Assembly (NCBI GenBank): GCA_019155205.2
Contig: JAHNZQ020000277.1
Coordinates: 485,562-549,561 of the forward strand
Origin: Gracilaria vermiculophylla
Taxonomy: Eukaryota > Rhodophyta > Florideophyceae > Gracilariales > Gracilariaceae
DNA length: 64,000 nt
Reading direction: 5' to 3'
Shown here piece after piece: positions 1 through 10,024 of this stretch. Under the pieces are notes generated by a model. That model saw only the letters and a list, made by a program, of their open reading frames with translations, ran no database searches and was not told where the DNA came from. Both the position numbers and the translations under genes were made by a program. Each line of letters starts with the position of its first letter. Position 1 is the first letter of the stretch.

Positions 1-2
1 CT

Positions 3-884
3 AGGGACCGGTTTGTGCTGCAGAAAGAACGTTGAAAGAGAGAAGATTCTGCATTAGCTAAGCAGTCAGGCACAACGGAGAACCAGTCCAAGCTATGGAT
101 CCTTCTCGAGAAGGGCGTCCCGGCTATGAAGGACGCGCATCTGGCGGCGACCAAGGCGAAGGAGAAGAAGAGTGCCGTCGAAGAAGAGCTTTCCCGTGCT
201 GGGGCGGCCGCTCGAGATGCATCGCTCAAGTGCCGCACTCATCGGAACGACATGGCCCTCAACAAGAACATGAGTACCAATGACGTAGAAGACGAGTCTG
301 ACGGCGACGGGCTTTCCCCAGCGATGAAGTGTCGACGCCGACGTGAGCATGCAGAAGAGGAAAAGGACAACGCCCTTGTAGAGCTCATCAAGCGCGATGC
401 GGCCGAGCGCCGTGACGTGGAGCGGCGAAACTGCGCCACCGCTGAGAGGCGTCTCGACCTAGACCAGTGCCGCTTTCAGCGCGAGTTGGACAAAGATGCC
501 GAACGCCGCCAGCGAGATGCGGCCGCCGAGATTGCTCGCGCGAAGGCTGCTGCTGATGCTGCATCAACGTCCATGGCCGATCGAGAGGAGCGCGTCCAGA
601 CGCTGGCGTTAATTGCCGAGCTTGCTCGTGTTCTCAAAAAAGACAGAGACACAGTTGAGGGGTCAGTTGATATGGTGAAGATGTTAACTGTTTGGAGATA
701 TAAGGAGTCCGTTTTGTGCAACCGCCGTTATCAAAATGCTTTGTTTACCGATTTGCGCCCGCTTTACTACGCGTTGATTGATAGGTACCTTTCGAGAGTC
801 GGGGGCATGCAGTCAAAGAAGGTTGCTGCTTGGCCACCGTTTAAGCAGCAACGAATGTTCCACAGCAACACAGCAGTAGAGTAG
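3..884 (+). pseudogene. Harbinger-1 accessory (Myb/SANT-like partner) gene, 3' part, decayed
   Basis: Charged, coiled-coil-rich reading frame entering from the left edge of the window. Its first stretch (from position 3, with a TGA at 33-35) aligns residue for residue with the middle of the intact Harbinger partner protein at 41944-42864: both go from DRF/DKM through a KRE/NRE-x-SG core to a Glu/Arg/Ala-rich helix. Such proteins normally carry an N-terminal Myb-like DNA-binding domain and help the transposase bind the element; that N-terminus lies outside the window. The natural end is probably near 650 (after ELARVLKK), because the last part of the frame (about 770-884) runs antisense through the 3' end of the neighbouring transposase. 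The two genes are convergent, as in the intact copy at 39-43 kb. Confident as to family, less so as to exact end. Confidence 0.6.
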
Positions 885-1797
885 ACAGTACCCACAGGGT
901 CCTCGTTAATCTTGAGCTTCCGCGCGAAATCGAGGACGGAAAAGACCTGCTTTACCTCCTTGTATCCCTATGCTACCGATACGCGGACGCTAGCCATCTT
1001 TGTGTTAACAGTAAAAGCGTTCTCCTCCTCATTCAGAACGCCGACAGCGTCGGCTTAAACGCTACTTGCATCCAAGGCCAAAGTAGGTACGCTTTGTCGC
1101 CAAAGAGGCAATGCTGTTCGCCTCCTACCATTAGCCCAGACTCTAAGATGTAGTCCATTCTCGATTCCCTGTAGAGTGTGATGTTGTGCCGCCTTCCCTC
1201 CATGGGTCCAGCTAGATGGAAAAGGAGCCCGTCCGGCGTTACCACAGATTGAAATTTTAGCATGTGCTTGCGCTTGTGGCCGCTGTACACGCTTCGCTGC
1301 ATTACCTGGCCGGGTCGCGCGATGAAGATCCCTGTGCCGTCGATAAAGCCGACGCAGTTATGAAGAGCCTCGCCCTTGTCGAGGACAGCTTTCGCATACA
1401 GGGCGGCCCGTTCTTGCATCAGGTCCCCTCTCCACTGGCGTAAAGTATGACTGCACCGCTCCATGATCAGCTCAGTAGTCTCATAAAATATCTTGCACAG
1501 TACTGAGCTGTTTCGATCAAACAGTTCTTCGAGGTCGCGCCAGCGCGCAGGCGAGGACCGCCGGCGCAGCACAATGGACAGGCGCTCCACGGAAGGTACT
1601 CGATGTCGACGTCGGAAGGACGTTTCCTCGAGCTGTAGCAAGTTAGCAACTCGACTCAAGTACGCGGGCGTTAATCGGAAGAGCGACAAGGCATCTTTTG
1701 TGGAAATAATGTTTAAGTTGAAAGAAACGGTATAATCTTCCCTTCTGCAGTGTAGCAGAGCTCTTAGGTCACGGCAGACGACAAGGAAGCGGCGCAA
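768..1797 (-). pseudogene. Harbinger-1 transposase pseudogene (DDE_Tnp_4 / HARBI1-like)
   Basis: Minus-strand coding sequence matching the intact transposase at 39195-40328. The frame is continuous from 1797 to a TGA at 1033-1035 and contains the first two catalytic positions (CVGFIDGTG and FGDKAYLLWPWMQ). After a frameshift around that TGA, homology continues to about 768 (conserved end CMPPTLERYLSINA then stop). At the place of the third catalytic acid, where the intact copy reads VCVEHNYKDLKQ, this copy reads VSVA-stop-GYKEVKQ, so the glutamate is lost and followed by TAG. It is therefore a dead transposase. No ATG is found at the 5' end; upstream frame is closed by a stop at about 1837. 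The 3' end overlaps the antisense tail of the accessory gene. Confidence 0.75.
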
Positions 1798-2889
1798 GAC
1801 TCTTCCAAGCTCTGAGAGTCTCTCGCCAGACGAGTGTCACTCCAACAGCTCGCGACGCAGGCGCCGCCGAACTCGGTGGAGCTGCGTCAAGCTGTAGTCC
1901 CTGATTGCCACCATTCGTGGGGTGACGACATCCGCCGAGAGACAGTAGATGAAAGAAGCGTTCCGGCTCGCCGTTAGGACACTCCGGGTAAATTGAGTCG
2001 GTTTCTCGGAGGCCGTTTCTTGTCGTAGCGACGGCTGTGCCGCGGGCTAACCCGTATTGAACGAAAAAGTCCGGTGCCGAAACTCATCAAAAGAATTTTC
2101 GTGAAATTATTTTTCCGGTAGTTGGTACCCACATTATACCCACAATTTCACCCACAGTTGAGTTGCCGAAACTCTCTATTATGAGAAAAATTCTTCCATT
2201 TTTTCTCTTTGACAATAATTTTTCTTTTTGACGTAAGTCCTGCCAGTAGTAACTTCACTCATTCGTACCATGTCCATCAAACGATTTTCGTCATTATACA
2301 CAACCATTTTTCTATGATGTAGATAACTTCTGCTGTACGTCATAGCCTATTTTAGGCGTCTAAAACGATGATTTTCAGTTATTAAAATATTAAATTTATT
2401 ATTTTAAAACATTTTGTATCATGAACAGCCTTTGTGATTTTTGAAATAGATACTGATAAATTTGTTTCCTGTCAAGACTCCATCGCTGACATAAAACGAT
2501 ACATTGCGTCACCGTCCTATCCTTGTTGTATCCTTCTGTTCGATTTTGGATATCGCTCATGACTTGGTTAAGTCTGTCTTGTACACAATTCTTGAACGCA
2601 GAGTTTGAAGGAGTTCCGCCACCAGTTCTCAGCTTTGCAGAACATTAACCGCTCAATAAACTATACTGCAAAAGCTCCTGACCTGCGTCAGAGCGCGCAC
2701 CGTTCTCTTGCTCGCCGTTCCTGCGAACAGGTATATGATCGGTGCCTTTTACTGAGAGCAAGAGTGTTGAAATTATCGACATTGCGAATTAAGGTATCTA
2801 AACCTTTTCTGGCACTTCTACCAAAATATGTCTACAGACTCGACCCGACAATGGAAGGCTTGAGGAACGATTCCCATGCACAATGACGT
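1798..2889. other. no gene recognised; 5' flank of Harbinger-1, then AT-rich DNA
   Basis: The first 200 bases are likely the 5' flank of the Harbinger-1 transposase. I could not find the terminal repeat seen in the intact Harbinger-2. From about 2090 to 2600 the DNA is AT-rich and has stops in all frames. A 93-codon open frame at 2605-2886 shows no recognisable motif. Confidence 0.4.
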
Positions 2890-4157
2890 ACAGAGAGGAT
2901 TGGAAAGACTTTTAGGTTCTTACATGACAGCTGATCCTCCATTGGAAGTAAATCCTATGCATGATGTTATCAAAAGTGACCTGGACCCAATGTAACTGGG
3001 TCGTTCCAACATTGTAAGCCACTTTGGCATTTTGAAACGCAATCTCGTTTTCTTGGAAACTCGTTGAGTTGCGGTTCCCCAAAAAGCGGAAAGCAGACAC
3101 CTCGTTGTAAACCGAGGCAATGCAGCTAGATGGAAAACCGACGAGGATTTCGATGAGAGGAAGAGAGAGCTGGACTATTTTGATGCAGTGAAAAGAGGTG
3201 AAATTATTTCTTATTTACCCCCGAATACACCGATCTCGCCTGCTCCGAATCCGTTTCGAATCGTCGAGCCCGACGCGCCTGTCAGTTCCGCCAACAAATA
3301 GGACCAAGAACGTCTTATTCATGACGGTGATCGTTTCGTTCCTGCACGAAACACAATTGATGTCAACGATGATGTCCAATATGAAAACAAGCGCTGCTCC
3401 TTCTTTTTGTCCAAGTACAGATCCAGAAAAAAAATTTAACAGCAATGATGAAAAAAACTGTGGTGATCATATCTTAACCTTCATGGACTTCTGCACCGAA
3501 CAACGTCTACATGGAACCAGAAAGACACAGGTATTGCATTCTGCTCTGAATGGTGACGCATTGCATTTTTGTGATACCAATATCAAATACAGGATACGGT
3601 CATGGAGAGACGTTGTCGGCGCCTTCAACGACAGGCACTCTTCTGTCACGACTAGGGAGCAACTTTCGAAAAAATTAGAGTCCATGCATCTTTTGGACTT
3701 TATGAAAGACGAATCCAGCCCATGTGAAGCAATAGATATTCTGATCAAGGAAATAGACCGAATTTCTCCTTTATCATACATTGAGAATGGTATGCACCGC
3801 TGCAAGAGAAAATTCATTAGTGAAGCATGACAAGGCATCTCCTAGACTCGTGCCGGCCTTTCGCATTCTGCCTCTCGCCACTTAGCCTTCAGAGAGCTCT
3901 GCTCCAGGATATTCAGCGCTGAGCTTAAAAGCGGAAATATGTGGAGGGTGAACAACGATTTTCGAAGGGTGCTACCCCTAATGGCATCGGAGACGTCCAA
4001 TTTTGCACACGCATAACCGCTTCCGGAGTGAACCTTGCGGAAGAAGAGCGTTATGACCCCAAGCTTTTGTATTCTGGGCCCGGTCGATACGGACGAAAGC
4101 CGCGAAGTAGATCATCTCTTAAGCCAATTATCGTATCTTGACCAAATAGTCTTCATC
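2890..4157 (+). pseudogene. gag-E copy 1, 5' part (retroelement gag-like protein)
   Basis: Broken coding sequence for a gag-like protein of unrecognised lineage. From about 3100 it reads RWKTDEDFDERKRELDYFDA, then a proline-rich linker and QYENKRCSFF; one frameshift near 3410 moves it to the frame reading HILTFMDFCTEQRL, SWRDVVGAFNDRHSS and LLDFMKDESSPCEAIDIL, and another shift leads to ITASGVNLAEEE and LYSGPGRYG. The same motifs in the same order occur on the minus strand at 12770-13760 and 15859-16143. A short helical domain followed by a Cys-rich tail suggests a retroelement capsid/nucleocapsid protein, but no matching polymerase is attached. The gene is cut at 4157 by LTR-A and resumes at 11672. 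Gag identity is inference from architecture and surroundings. Confidence 0.5.
4153..4157 (+). repeat. target-site duplication TCATC (left) of LTR-A copy 1
   Basis: TCATC lies immediately before LTR-A and again immediately after it at 11672-11676. Five-base duplications are typical of LTR-retroelement integration. Confidence 0.85.
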
Positions 4158-4190
4158 TGTGGTGCTGTCAGTTCTTTTTTTGGAGGTAGT
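4158..4190 (+). repeat. LTR-A copy 1, first 33 bases
   Basis: TGTGGTGCTGTCAG through GGAGGTAGT, matching the start of the other LTR-A copies (for example 61289 and 54397). Interrupted here by copia-1; the remainder is at 11153-11671. Together the two parts make 552 bases, the normal LTR-A length. Confidence 0.85.
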
Positions 4191-4324
4191 AGAGCGGATA
4201 GTCGGCTTGAATCCGGAGAGTCCGGCGGGTAGGAACCGCCGGTCGTTTCTTTATTTTGCATTGTCGGGTGATACGTGTGGACATTGTTGCCCGTCCCAGT
4301 GAGCGGCCAGAATTTGGTCATTCA
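4191..4324 (-). repeat. copia-1 3' LTR (LTR-B family, 134 bp)
   Basis: Near-identical to 11019-11152 and clearly related to 62655-62788 (shared stretches include TTTATTTTGCA, GTGTGGACATTGTTGCC and CCAGTGAGCGGCCAG). On the minus strand it starts TGAATGACC. The purine-rich GCGGAGGACAA just upstream on the minus strand is a plausible polypurine tract. The first few bases on the plus-strand side have mutated away from TG. Confidence 0.85.
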
Positions 4325-4575
4325 TTGTCCTCCGCGGACATGATAACTAAACATGTGTTGCGCATCAAAGATAAACATAAACATGACCAAGCGTAGTGTC
4401 TACCGTTAAAAACCTCTGCTGAAATAAAAACCCCATGGGAAAACTAACAACAAGAGGAAATAGTATAGCACTCTTTCTCTTATGTATCCAGAAGCATCAT
4501 GCGACATTGTAAACAAAAACAACTGTCCATCAAAACATATCACAAAAAATAAGAAAAACAATACACAATGGTCAG
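4325..4575 (-). other. copia-1 3' untranslated internal region
   Basis: About 250 bases between the RNase H stop and the 3' LTR. A block around 4390-4440 is shared with copia-2 at 62840-62900 (CTACCGTTAAAAACCT), confirming the same family. No gene. Confidence 0.6.
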
Positions 4576-6143
4576 TTAGATGCGTAATGCGCAAAGTAAA
4601 CGCACCTTTTCAAATCGATCGCGGGTTAAAGACTTTGTCAGCACATCTGCTGGCTGCACGTCAGTACTTATTTTCTCCACATTCACAACCCCAGATCTCA
4701 ACAGCTCTTTCACATGGTGAAACTTAAGAGTAATATGCTTGTTCCTTTCTGACGTCTTGGGGTTCTCAGCGACCGACCAAGCCGTTGTGTTGTCGCAGTG
4801 TATTGGGATCGGATATACTTCAGGTTCACCGTCTTTCAAGACTTCATCACAGCGCATTTACCAAAAGAGTCTACGTATCCACGTGAATATATTTCCGCAG
4901 TATGAGGGAGCGATATATTCTGCTTCTGCGGACGATGACGCTATCAGCGTCTGCTTTTTGGTCGTCCACATGATTGGTGTTTCATTCACCTTAATCAATA
5001 CTCCGGTCGTAGACTTCCTTGTTTCGCGACAACCGGCCCAGTCTGCATCACAGTATGCTTCCATTGGCGCCGTATTGTTAGAGGGAAAGAACAAATAAAG
5101 ACCCTTTGTACCCTTTCGATACCTTAACACTCTCTTCGCTAAGCCCATGTGCCTCGCACAAAGATCGTGAACCTGCCTTGCGAGCATTGAAACTGCAAAA
5201 ATGATGTCTTGCCTGGATGATACGGCTAAGTACATCAAATGTCCTGCCATCGTTCGGTACCGAATGTGAAGCGCTGGCGTTAGACTACTTTCGTCTTCGC
5301 ATCGAGTACTTAAGTCGCAGTCAGAGGGCAAGAGTTTTCGCGCAAGGTTGGAGTTCACAAGTCCATACTTTCTAAGGATTTTTTCCACATATATTCCTTG
5401 CTGAACCTTAATACCATTTCTGTTCCTCTCGATATCCAATCCAATGAACAATTTCGCTTCACCGAGAAGTTTCACCTGAAACATTCTTTCCATCTCATGC
5501 ATAAAATCGTTCAGTAGAGATTCTGAGTTCGAAAACAGAAGTATTTCGTCAACGACCACAATCAGGACCAGTGAGCCACTCTCCAATTTGTATGAGCAGA
5601 GTCGGCTGTCCGTGCGTGACTGCTTGAATCCGTTTCGGGGTAGTTCTTCATGTAACAGTGAACCCCAAATTTGTCCAACTTGCCTTGCACCATAGATGGA
5701 CTTCTTGAGAAGACAAACCTTTCCGGGAATATAGGATGTTTCGGAAGCGTTTTGTGGTAGTTCCATGACAATTGGTTCCTCAAGATTGCGACAGAGATAA
5801 GCGTTACTTATATCCAATGTTTCCATCAGCAGTCCTTGGGGGCAGTTTTCGCTAAAGCAAGTCGAAAGGTCTCAAGCCGAGCGACAGGTGCGTACAAGTT
5901 ATCCGGGTTATAGTCCAGGTGTGAAGGTTGCATGTCGTCACGGGCTACGCATCGAGCTTTTGCTAACGTGCTCGGTGGTTTTGTGTTGCGGTGCCTAGCA
6001 ACAAAAGTCCACATGAATGGAAACAGTTTCATGTCCGGTTTCCTGTCTACGAGGTTCCACGTTCCTCGTCTTACTAATGCATTGTATTCCCCATCGATTG
6101 CGTCAGCCCATTTTGGGTTTATCCTAGCTTCTTCGAAGGTCAT
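4576..6143 (-). pseudogene. copia-1 reverse transcriptase and RNase H
   Basis: Minus-strand pol 3' portion in three frames. The RT begins near 6143 (INPKWADAIDGEYNALVRR, the typical copia RT start), with a frameshift at about 5826, and continues through LEEPIVMELPQ and CLLKKSIYGARQ to the active-site region. The YVDD box reads VVDE (LIVVVDEILLFSNS), so the second catalytic aspartate is lost. RNase H follows (YCDADWAGCRETRKSTTG, SSSAEAEYIA) and ends with TLKFHHVKELLRSG and the terminal stop at 4576, with a frame change near 4858. Residue-level match to copia-2 at 63022-63870 is extensive. Inactive. Confidence 0.88.
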
Positions 6144-6161
6144 GTTGACTTTTCTAGTCTC

Positions 6162-6845
6162 TTAGAGATCGTGATAGTGTGAGTGCGCTGCTAGGTAGTG
6201 TGCCAAAGATGCATCCAGATGTTCTTCGTCCTCTTCTTTTATGTCATGTTCTGGTTCGCTTCGTCTGATGGAGGAGAAGTCAATCAGCTCATTGATGAGA
6301 GGAAGGGGGTCCTTGGCAACCTTAAAGTCTCGTTCACGACAATGTATTACTTTCTGCATCGGAGGGATGTATATATCCTCAGCAGAGTGTGTGTACTGTG
6401 CATTTCGACGAAATGACCAGGTAGAGCGCGAGGGAGGAACTTCTTATTGGAGTCAGTCTCCGAGCGGTAGATGAATGCGTGTCCTTCTTGTCCGAATTTC
6501 AACAGGTTGGTGCAGTCTGGGTTTTGAACGAACCAGAATTTGTACGGTATCTTCATCCCGATTCTGGAGTTGGTGAGACTATTTCGGAGGTAGTTTGCGT
6601 GTGAGATGGCTTCTTCCCAAAGCGTGTGGGGCAGCTTCGAAGCAAACATGAAAGTTCTTGTTGTCTTCTCTAACTCTTATATGATCTTCTCCGCTGCACC
6701 GTTTGGTTGATGTGCGTGAGGAGATGTATATTCCAACATGATACCATTCTCCAACGCCCAGGTGGTTAATTCTTTGGATCTATTCTCACCCGCCCCATCA
6801 AGGCGAACGCGGTAAATGCGACTGCGTACAGGCGGGTACTCTATA
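6162..6845 (-). pseudogene. copia-1 integrase, C-terminal half
   Basis: Reads IEYPPVRSRIYRVRLDGAGE, TTWALENGIMLEYTSPHAHQ and PNGAAEKI on the minus strand: the second catalytic Asp (LDGAGENRS) and the catalytic Glu (GAAE) of a copia integrase. It is followed in other frames by the GKMPHTLWEEAI-like and KFGQEGHAFIYRSET segments that normally lie between integrase core and RT. Interrupted upstream by the pogo-like element; excising that element with one TA restores EMLQGGAS-IEYPPVRS in frame. Confidence 0.85.
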
Positions 6846-6943
6846 TAGTGCCACCCTGTGCCAGACGCAAACAATTGGCACTAAATCGAATCAATCAATA
6901 TTCAAAGTTCCTTCACAGCATTGACGAAGACTATCCTTCTCCT

Positions 6944-8242
6944 TTACAATAGCTCTGATATAAGCATATGGCGCCGTGCTCTACCGTTTTCCTTTCGCTT
7001 TGCGCCTAGGAGAGCTGCTTTGGCCTTTCTCAAGTGATAAACAGCATCCCTTACATCACTAGCAATAGCAACGCTCTCAATACAGTCAAACTGAAACCTT
7101 ATGTCAGTCTCCGAAGGCAGAGGGGAAATGTGGCCATCGTCTTCGTCGCTATTGCAAGTGCGCTGTCCCTCTCTCTCCTCAGCAGATTCGAATTCATTGA
7201 CCGATTCCATAGCGTCATTAACTAACGCTTCGCTTATTTCGTCATCCTCTTCAATGTTTAACCACCTCTCAATCTCTTCCTCTCCCGGACAGTAATCCAA
7301 CTGGCTTACAAGAGCATCATCATCCACATCACGAAGTGAAAGCTCTTTCATTGTACTCACCATTTCCTTCACCACCTCTTTGTCCGCAACATTACAGGAC
7401 ATCTTTCCTTCACTTGCGTTCACCTCCGCCGCAAAATTCACCGGCAACACTTGCGCTTTTCTCCAACATCGCGCAATCGTCATCATAGACACCTCATTCC
7501 AACTTTCATGAACCATATAGGCTACATCTAGCATATGAGGATCGAATCCGTCGCGAAGACCACGCATTCCCCTTTTCGCTGTACAGGCCTCCCGACGTTG
7601 CTGTCGCGTTTCGATCTCTTTCACGATCTTGCGCAGAAGAAGACCCCTATAGCGTGCCTTCCAGGCTTCAATAATGCCCATGTCCATAGGCTGGTGTATG
7701 GAAGTACAGTTTGGTGGCAGTGTCATTAACTGCACCTGTTCTCGTACATCTGCAAGGTCCGTTCCATGCGGTCCACAATTGTCCATCAACAACACNNNNN
7801 NNNNNNNNNNNNNNNNNNNNNNNNNNNNNNNNNNNNNNNNNNNNNNNNNNNNNNNNNNNNNNNNNNNNNNNNNNNNNNNNNNNNNNNNNNNNNNNAGCAT
7901 TGCGTCGCGCACCATTAAAGCCTTTTGCTGCAGTACCATTTGTGTCACCGGCATCTTGGCAGATCGCGCAATTTGGATAAACGTCAGTATCTTTTCGTCG
8001 ATAAGTGGGAAGAGTGGCGGTCGCATTGATTTTGTCTGCAAGCACAGATTACTGTTGTGGTGACTTGCAAGAAGAGCTTTAGATCTGCTCTTAATGTTGG
8101 TAACTGTGCGACGAAATATAGAATACTGGGATATTATAGTGCTCGCATTATGGCCTTGAGAGAGCACGCGAGCAATCTCTATTTGCTGACCAAGAGTGAG
8201 CCTCGTCCTCTTTTGGATCGGTTTGGATTGCGGTGTTACCAT
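6944..8242 (-). CDS. pogo/Tigger-like transposase, interrupted only by assembly gap
   Basis: DDE/D transposase moving its TA-flanked element by cut-and-paste. The start is placed at the ATG 8240-8242 (MVTPQSKPIQ); the frame is open further upstream without an ATG. N-terminal region (RTRLTLGQQIEIARVL, then ASTIISQYSIFRRTV) is a helix-turn-helix of the pogo/CENP-B type. After the 100-N gap the second catalytic Asp is in VLLMDNCGPHG, and LPPNCTSIHQPMDMG carries the third acidic residue, as Asp, which is the pogo/Tigger signature. The C-terminus is long and acidic. The gap hides the first catalytic Asp, and the open frame across it depends on the nominal 100-base gap length, so integrity is unproven. 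No stop codon is seen in the readable parts. Confidence 0.8.
   Translation of the reverse strand: MVTPQSKPIQKRTRLTLGQQIEIARVLSQGHNASTIISQYSIFRRTVTNIKSRSKALLASHHNSNLCLQTKSMRPPLFPLIDEKILTFIQIARSAKMPVTQMVLQQKALMVRDAMXXXXXXXXXXXXXXXXXXXXXXXXXXXXXXXXXXVLLMDNCGPHGTDLADVREQVQLMTLPPNCTSIHQPMDMGIIEAWKARYRGLLLRKIVKEIETRQQRREACTAKRGMRGLRDGFDPHMLDVAYMVHESWNEVSMMTIARCWRKAQVLPVNFAAEVNASEGKMSCNVADKEVVKEMVSTMKELSLRDVDDDALVSQLDYCPGEEEIERWLNIEEDDEISEALVNDAMESVNEFESAEEREGQRTCNSDEDDGHISPLPSETDIRFQFDCIESVAIASDVRDAVYHLRKAKAALLGAKRKENGRARRHMLISELL
7796..7895. other. assembly gap (100 N)
   Basis: Run of exactly 100 N inside the pogo-like transposase gene; 100 is a conventional placeholder, so true length is unknown. 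Confidence 0.99.
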
Positions 8243-8375
8243 AGTTTGTCGCAAGAGAGGTCGTTTTGGTTTTAGGAGGTTTGAACTGGGCGGCTGGTTT
8301 CGAGACCACCTATAGGTGTGCCACGTGCTTTGGGGTAGCACTAATTAGAGGGTGGCACTACTTAAAGTGGCACTA

Positions 8376-8822
8376 TATCGAGGCCCCCCCCTGTAACATC
8401 TCATTTTCTGCGCAAGCCTTGTACCATCTTATTGTGTGAAAAAACTGAGGCTTTGCGTCGAGAAAGTATATCGAGGAGGCTCTTGTGTTATCATCAAGGA
8501 AGACTTGGATGTACCTCGAGCCTCGCAACGATGGAGGAGTGATGTGTCCTGTGAGATCCGTGTGGGTTAGTTCCAATGGCCTTGAAGGAACTGAGGTGGA
8601 CTTTGTCAGAGGTACGCGCTTTGTTTCTGCGTTGATGCAAGGCGCGTAGAAGATATTGTCGACTTCCGGTGGGGATAGTTTATGTACACCTTGGCATTGG
8701 CCAATACAGTATAAGAGTCTCTGTTTGCCTGTGTGTCCCAGTCTCACGTGTCCATCTAGTGCAGTGTTGCCCGGTAAGTGGGAGGCCTCATTGGCCATAG
8801 GGGACGGTATAGGGTTTGGCAT
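8376..8822 (-). pseudogene. copia-1 integrase, N-terminal half (GAG_pre-integrase and core start)
   Basis: Minus-strand frame with the copia pre-integrase zinc region (DGHVRLGHTGKQRL, CQGVHKLSP; several metal ligands replaced) and the start of the catalytic core (LELTHTDLTGHI with the first Asp, then YIQVFLDDNTRASSIYFL). It runs into the pogo insertion at 8375 and resumes at 6845. Confidence 0.85.
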
Positions 8823-8884
8823 TGGATTGAGTCCGTCTCTTGGTGTAGATCGGTTAAGTTTTTGGCCGCTAGTTGGGTCTTTTA

Positions 8885-9148
8885 TTACAACCCTGGGCCA
8901 TCCGAGTCGTTTGAGAATTCCACTTTTGTGTGTTTCGTTAGCACTGATAAGGATATTAAATTTGAGTCGAAGGAGGGTGTGTGCTTGGCCGGAAGTACTA
9001 TTCCGTTTCCGAGGGGCAGTTTAATTGTGCCTTCTCCGATGATTTCTGACATCCAGTCAAAAGTTCGAACAGTTTGACTTGCGAGGGATCGGTAATCCGG
9101 GAAGAGTTGTTTGTCTCTAACAAAGAAATGAGTTGCACCGGAGTCCAA
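8885..9148 (-). pseudogene. copia-1 aspartic protease region
   Basis: Contains WLDSGATHFFVRDKQLFP: the copia protease active-site motif LDSGAT with downstream H, as in the polyprotein-processing retropepsin of Ty1/copia elements. It is followed by an IKLPLGNGIVLP strand typical of the fold. Frame shifts separate it from gag and from integrase. Confidence 0.82.
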
Positions 9149-9189
9149 CCAGGTCTGGTTGTGTTCTCCGTATGAAAGTTTGACATGGG

Positions 9190-10024
9190 CTATTGCAACG
9201 AAGCCCCGTGGCGGACCATGATCCCGGTTGTTGTCGTCGCGGTCGGTGTTGTTCCGTTGGTTATGGTTTCGACCACTATTACTAAAACCATTTTGTGAGT
9301 CCCAGTTCCTATTTGAAGGACTGTTTTTATTTCGAACTCTTCCTCTAGAACGACTACCATTTCGGTTGGATGCCTGGTTGTCGCTGTTGTTCTTGTGGCG
9401 AGACCATCATTCGGAACTAATGTGACCATTTCGTCCGCAGTTCCAGCATTCGACGCCCTTCTTGTTCTTCCGTATGCGTGGTTTTGGGTTTGCACTAGAC
9501 TTTTGTGCTGATTACGAAGCCGCTGATCGATGTGTTCGGCGGTCCATTTTCGAACGTAGTAAGGAGACAGCTTAGTCGTCCTCCATGTTGTTCGCGTCCG
9601 CCATTGGGGTAATTGCCATACGAGAGTCTGGTAGTGTTCGCAATAGAGTTGCGGTTTGCTCGCGATCAGCTAATGGATCGCCAAGTCTGGCTAACTCGAG
9701 AACCGTAGTTTCTATTTCCAGGAGGTTTTTCTGAATATTGTCACCATCATTGAGTAGGAATGCGGTCAGCTTCTGTCTCAATTTCATTTTGGACTGGATG
9801 TTTTCTTTTTTGTATGTAGACTAAAGCTTAGTCCATACCTCCAGAGCGGAGCAAGAGTCACTGTCAAGTAGTTCCCGTACATTGACGATAGGTTGTGTGC
9901 CAAGATTTTGCAAAATGGCAGATCGTGCCTTACGGTCGGCGTCATCCCGACGTCTGCAAGCTTGTGGGGTACCGTCCTCTGGTCGAGGTTTGATCGGAAC
10001 AAAGACTGATTGCAGGTTTTGCAT
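9190..10024 (-). pseudogene. copia-1 gag with broken CCHC zinc knuckle
   Basis: Minus-strand gag of the UBN2/copia type: KARSAILQNLGTQPIVNVRE, ALEVWTKL, a frame change near 9800, then LTAFLLNDGDNIQKNLLEIE and LRTLPDSRMAIT. At about 9415-9460 another frame reads VECWNCGRNGHISSE followed by TGA, i.e. a C-x2-C-x4-H-x4-C nucleocapsid knuckle in which the last Cys codon has become a stop. An Asn/Arg-rich tail leads to the protease. Gag coats the RNA and forms the virus-like particle. Confidence 0.8.

Larger units (their letters stand above)
6846..8375 (-). mobile_element. pogo/Tigger-like DNA transposon inserted in copia-1 integrase
   Basis: Short terminal inverted repeats are visible as TATAGTGCCAC at 6844-6854 and its complement at 8367-8377, with the TA dinucleotide as the likely target duplication. 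Removing the element and one TA rejoins the copia integrase frame exactly (GCC TCG ATA GAG TAC). Additional GTGGCACTA copies occur just inside the right end (about 8352-8361). It holds one transposase gene and a sequencing gap. Confidence 0.85.
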
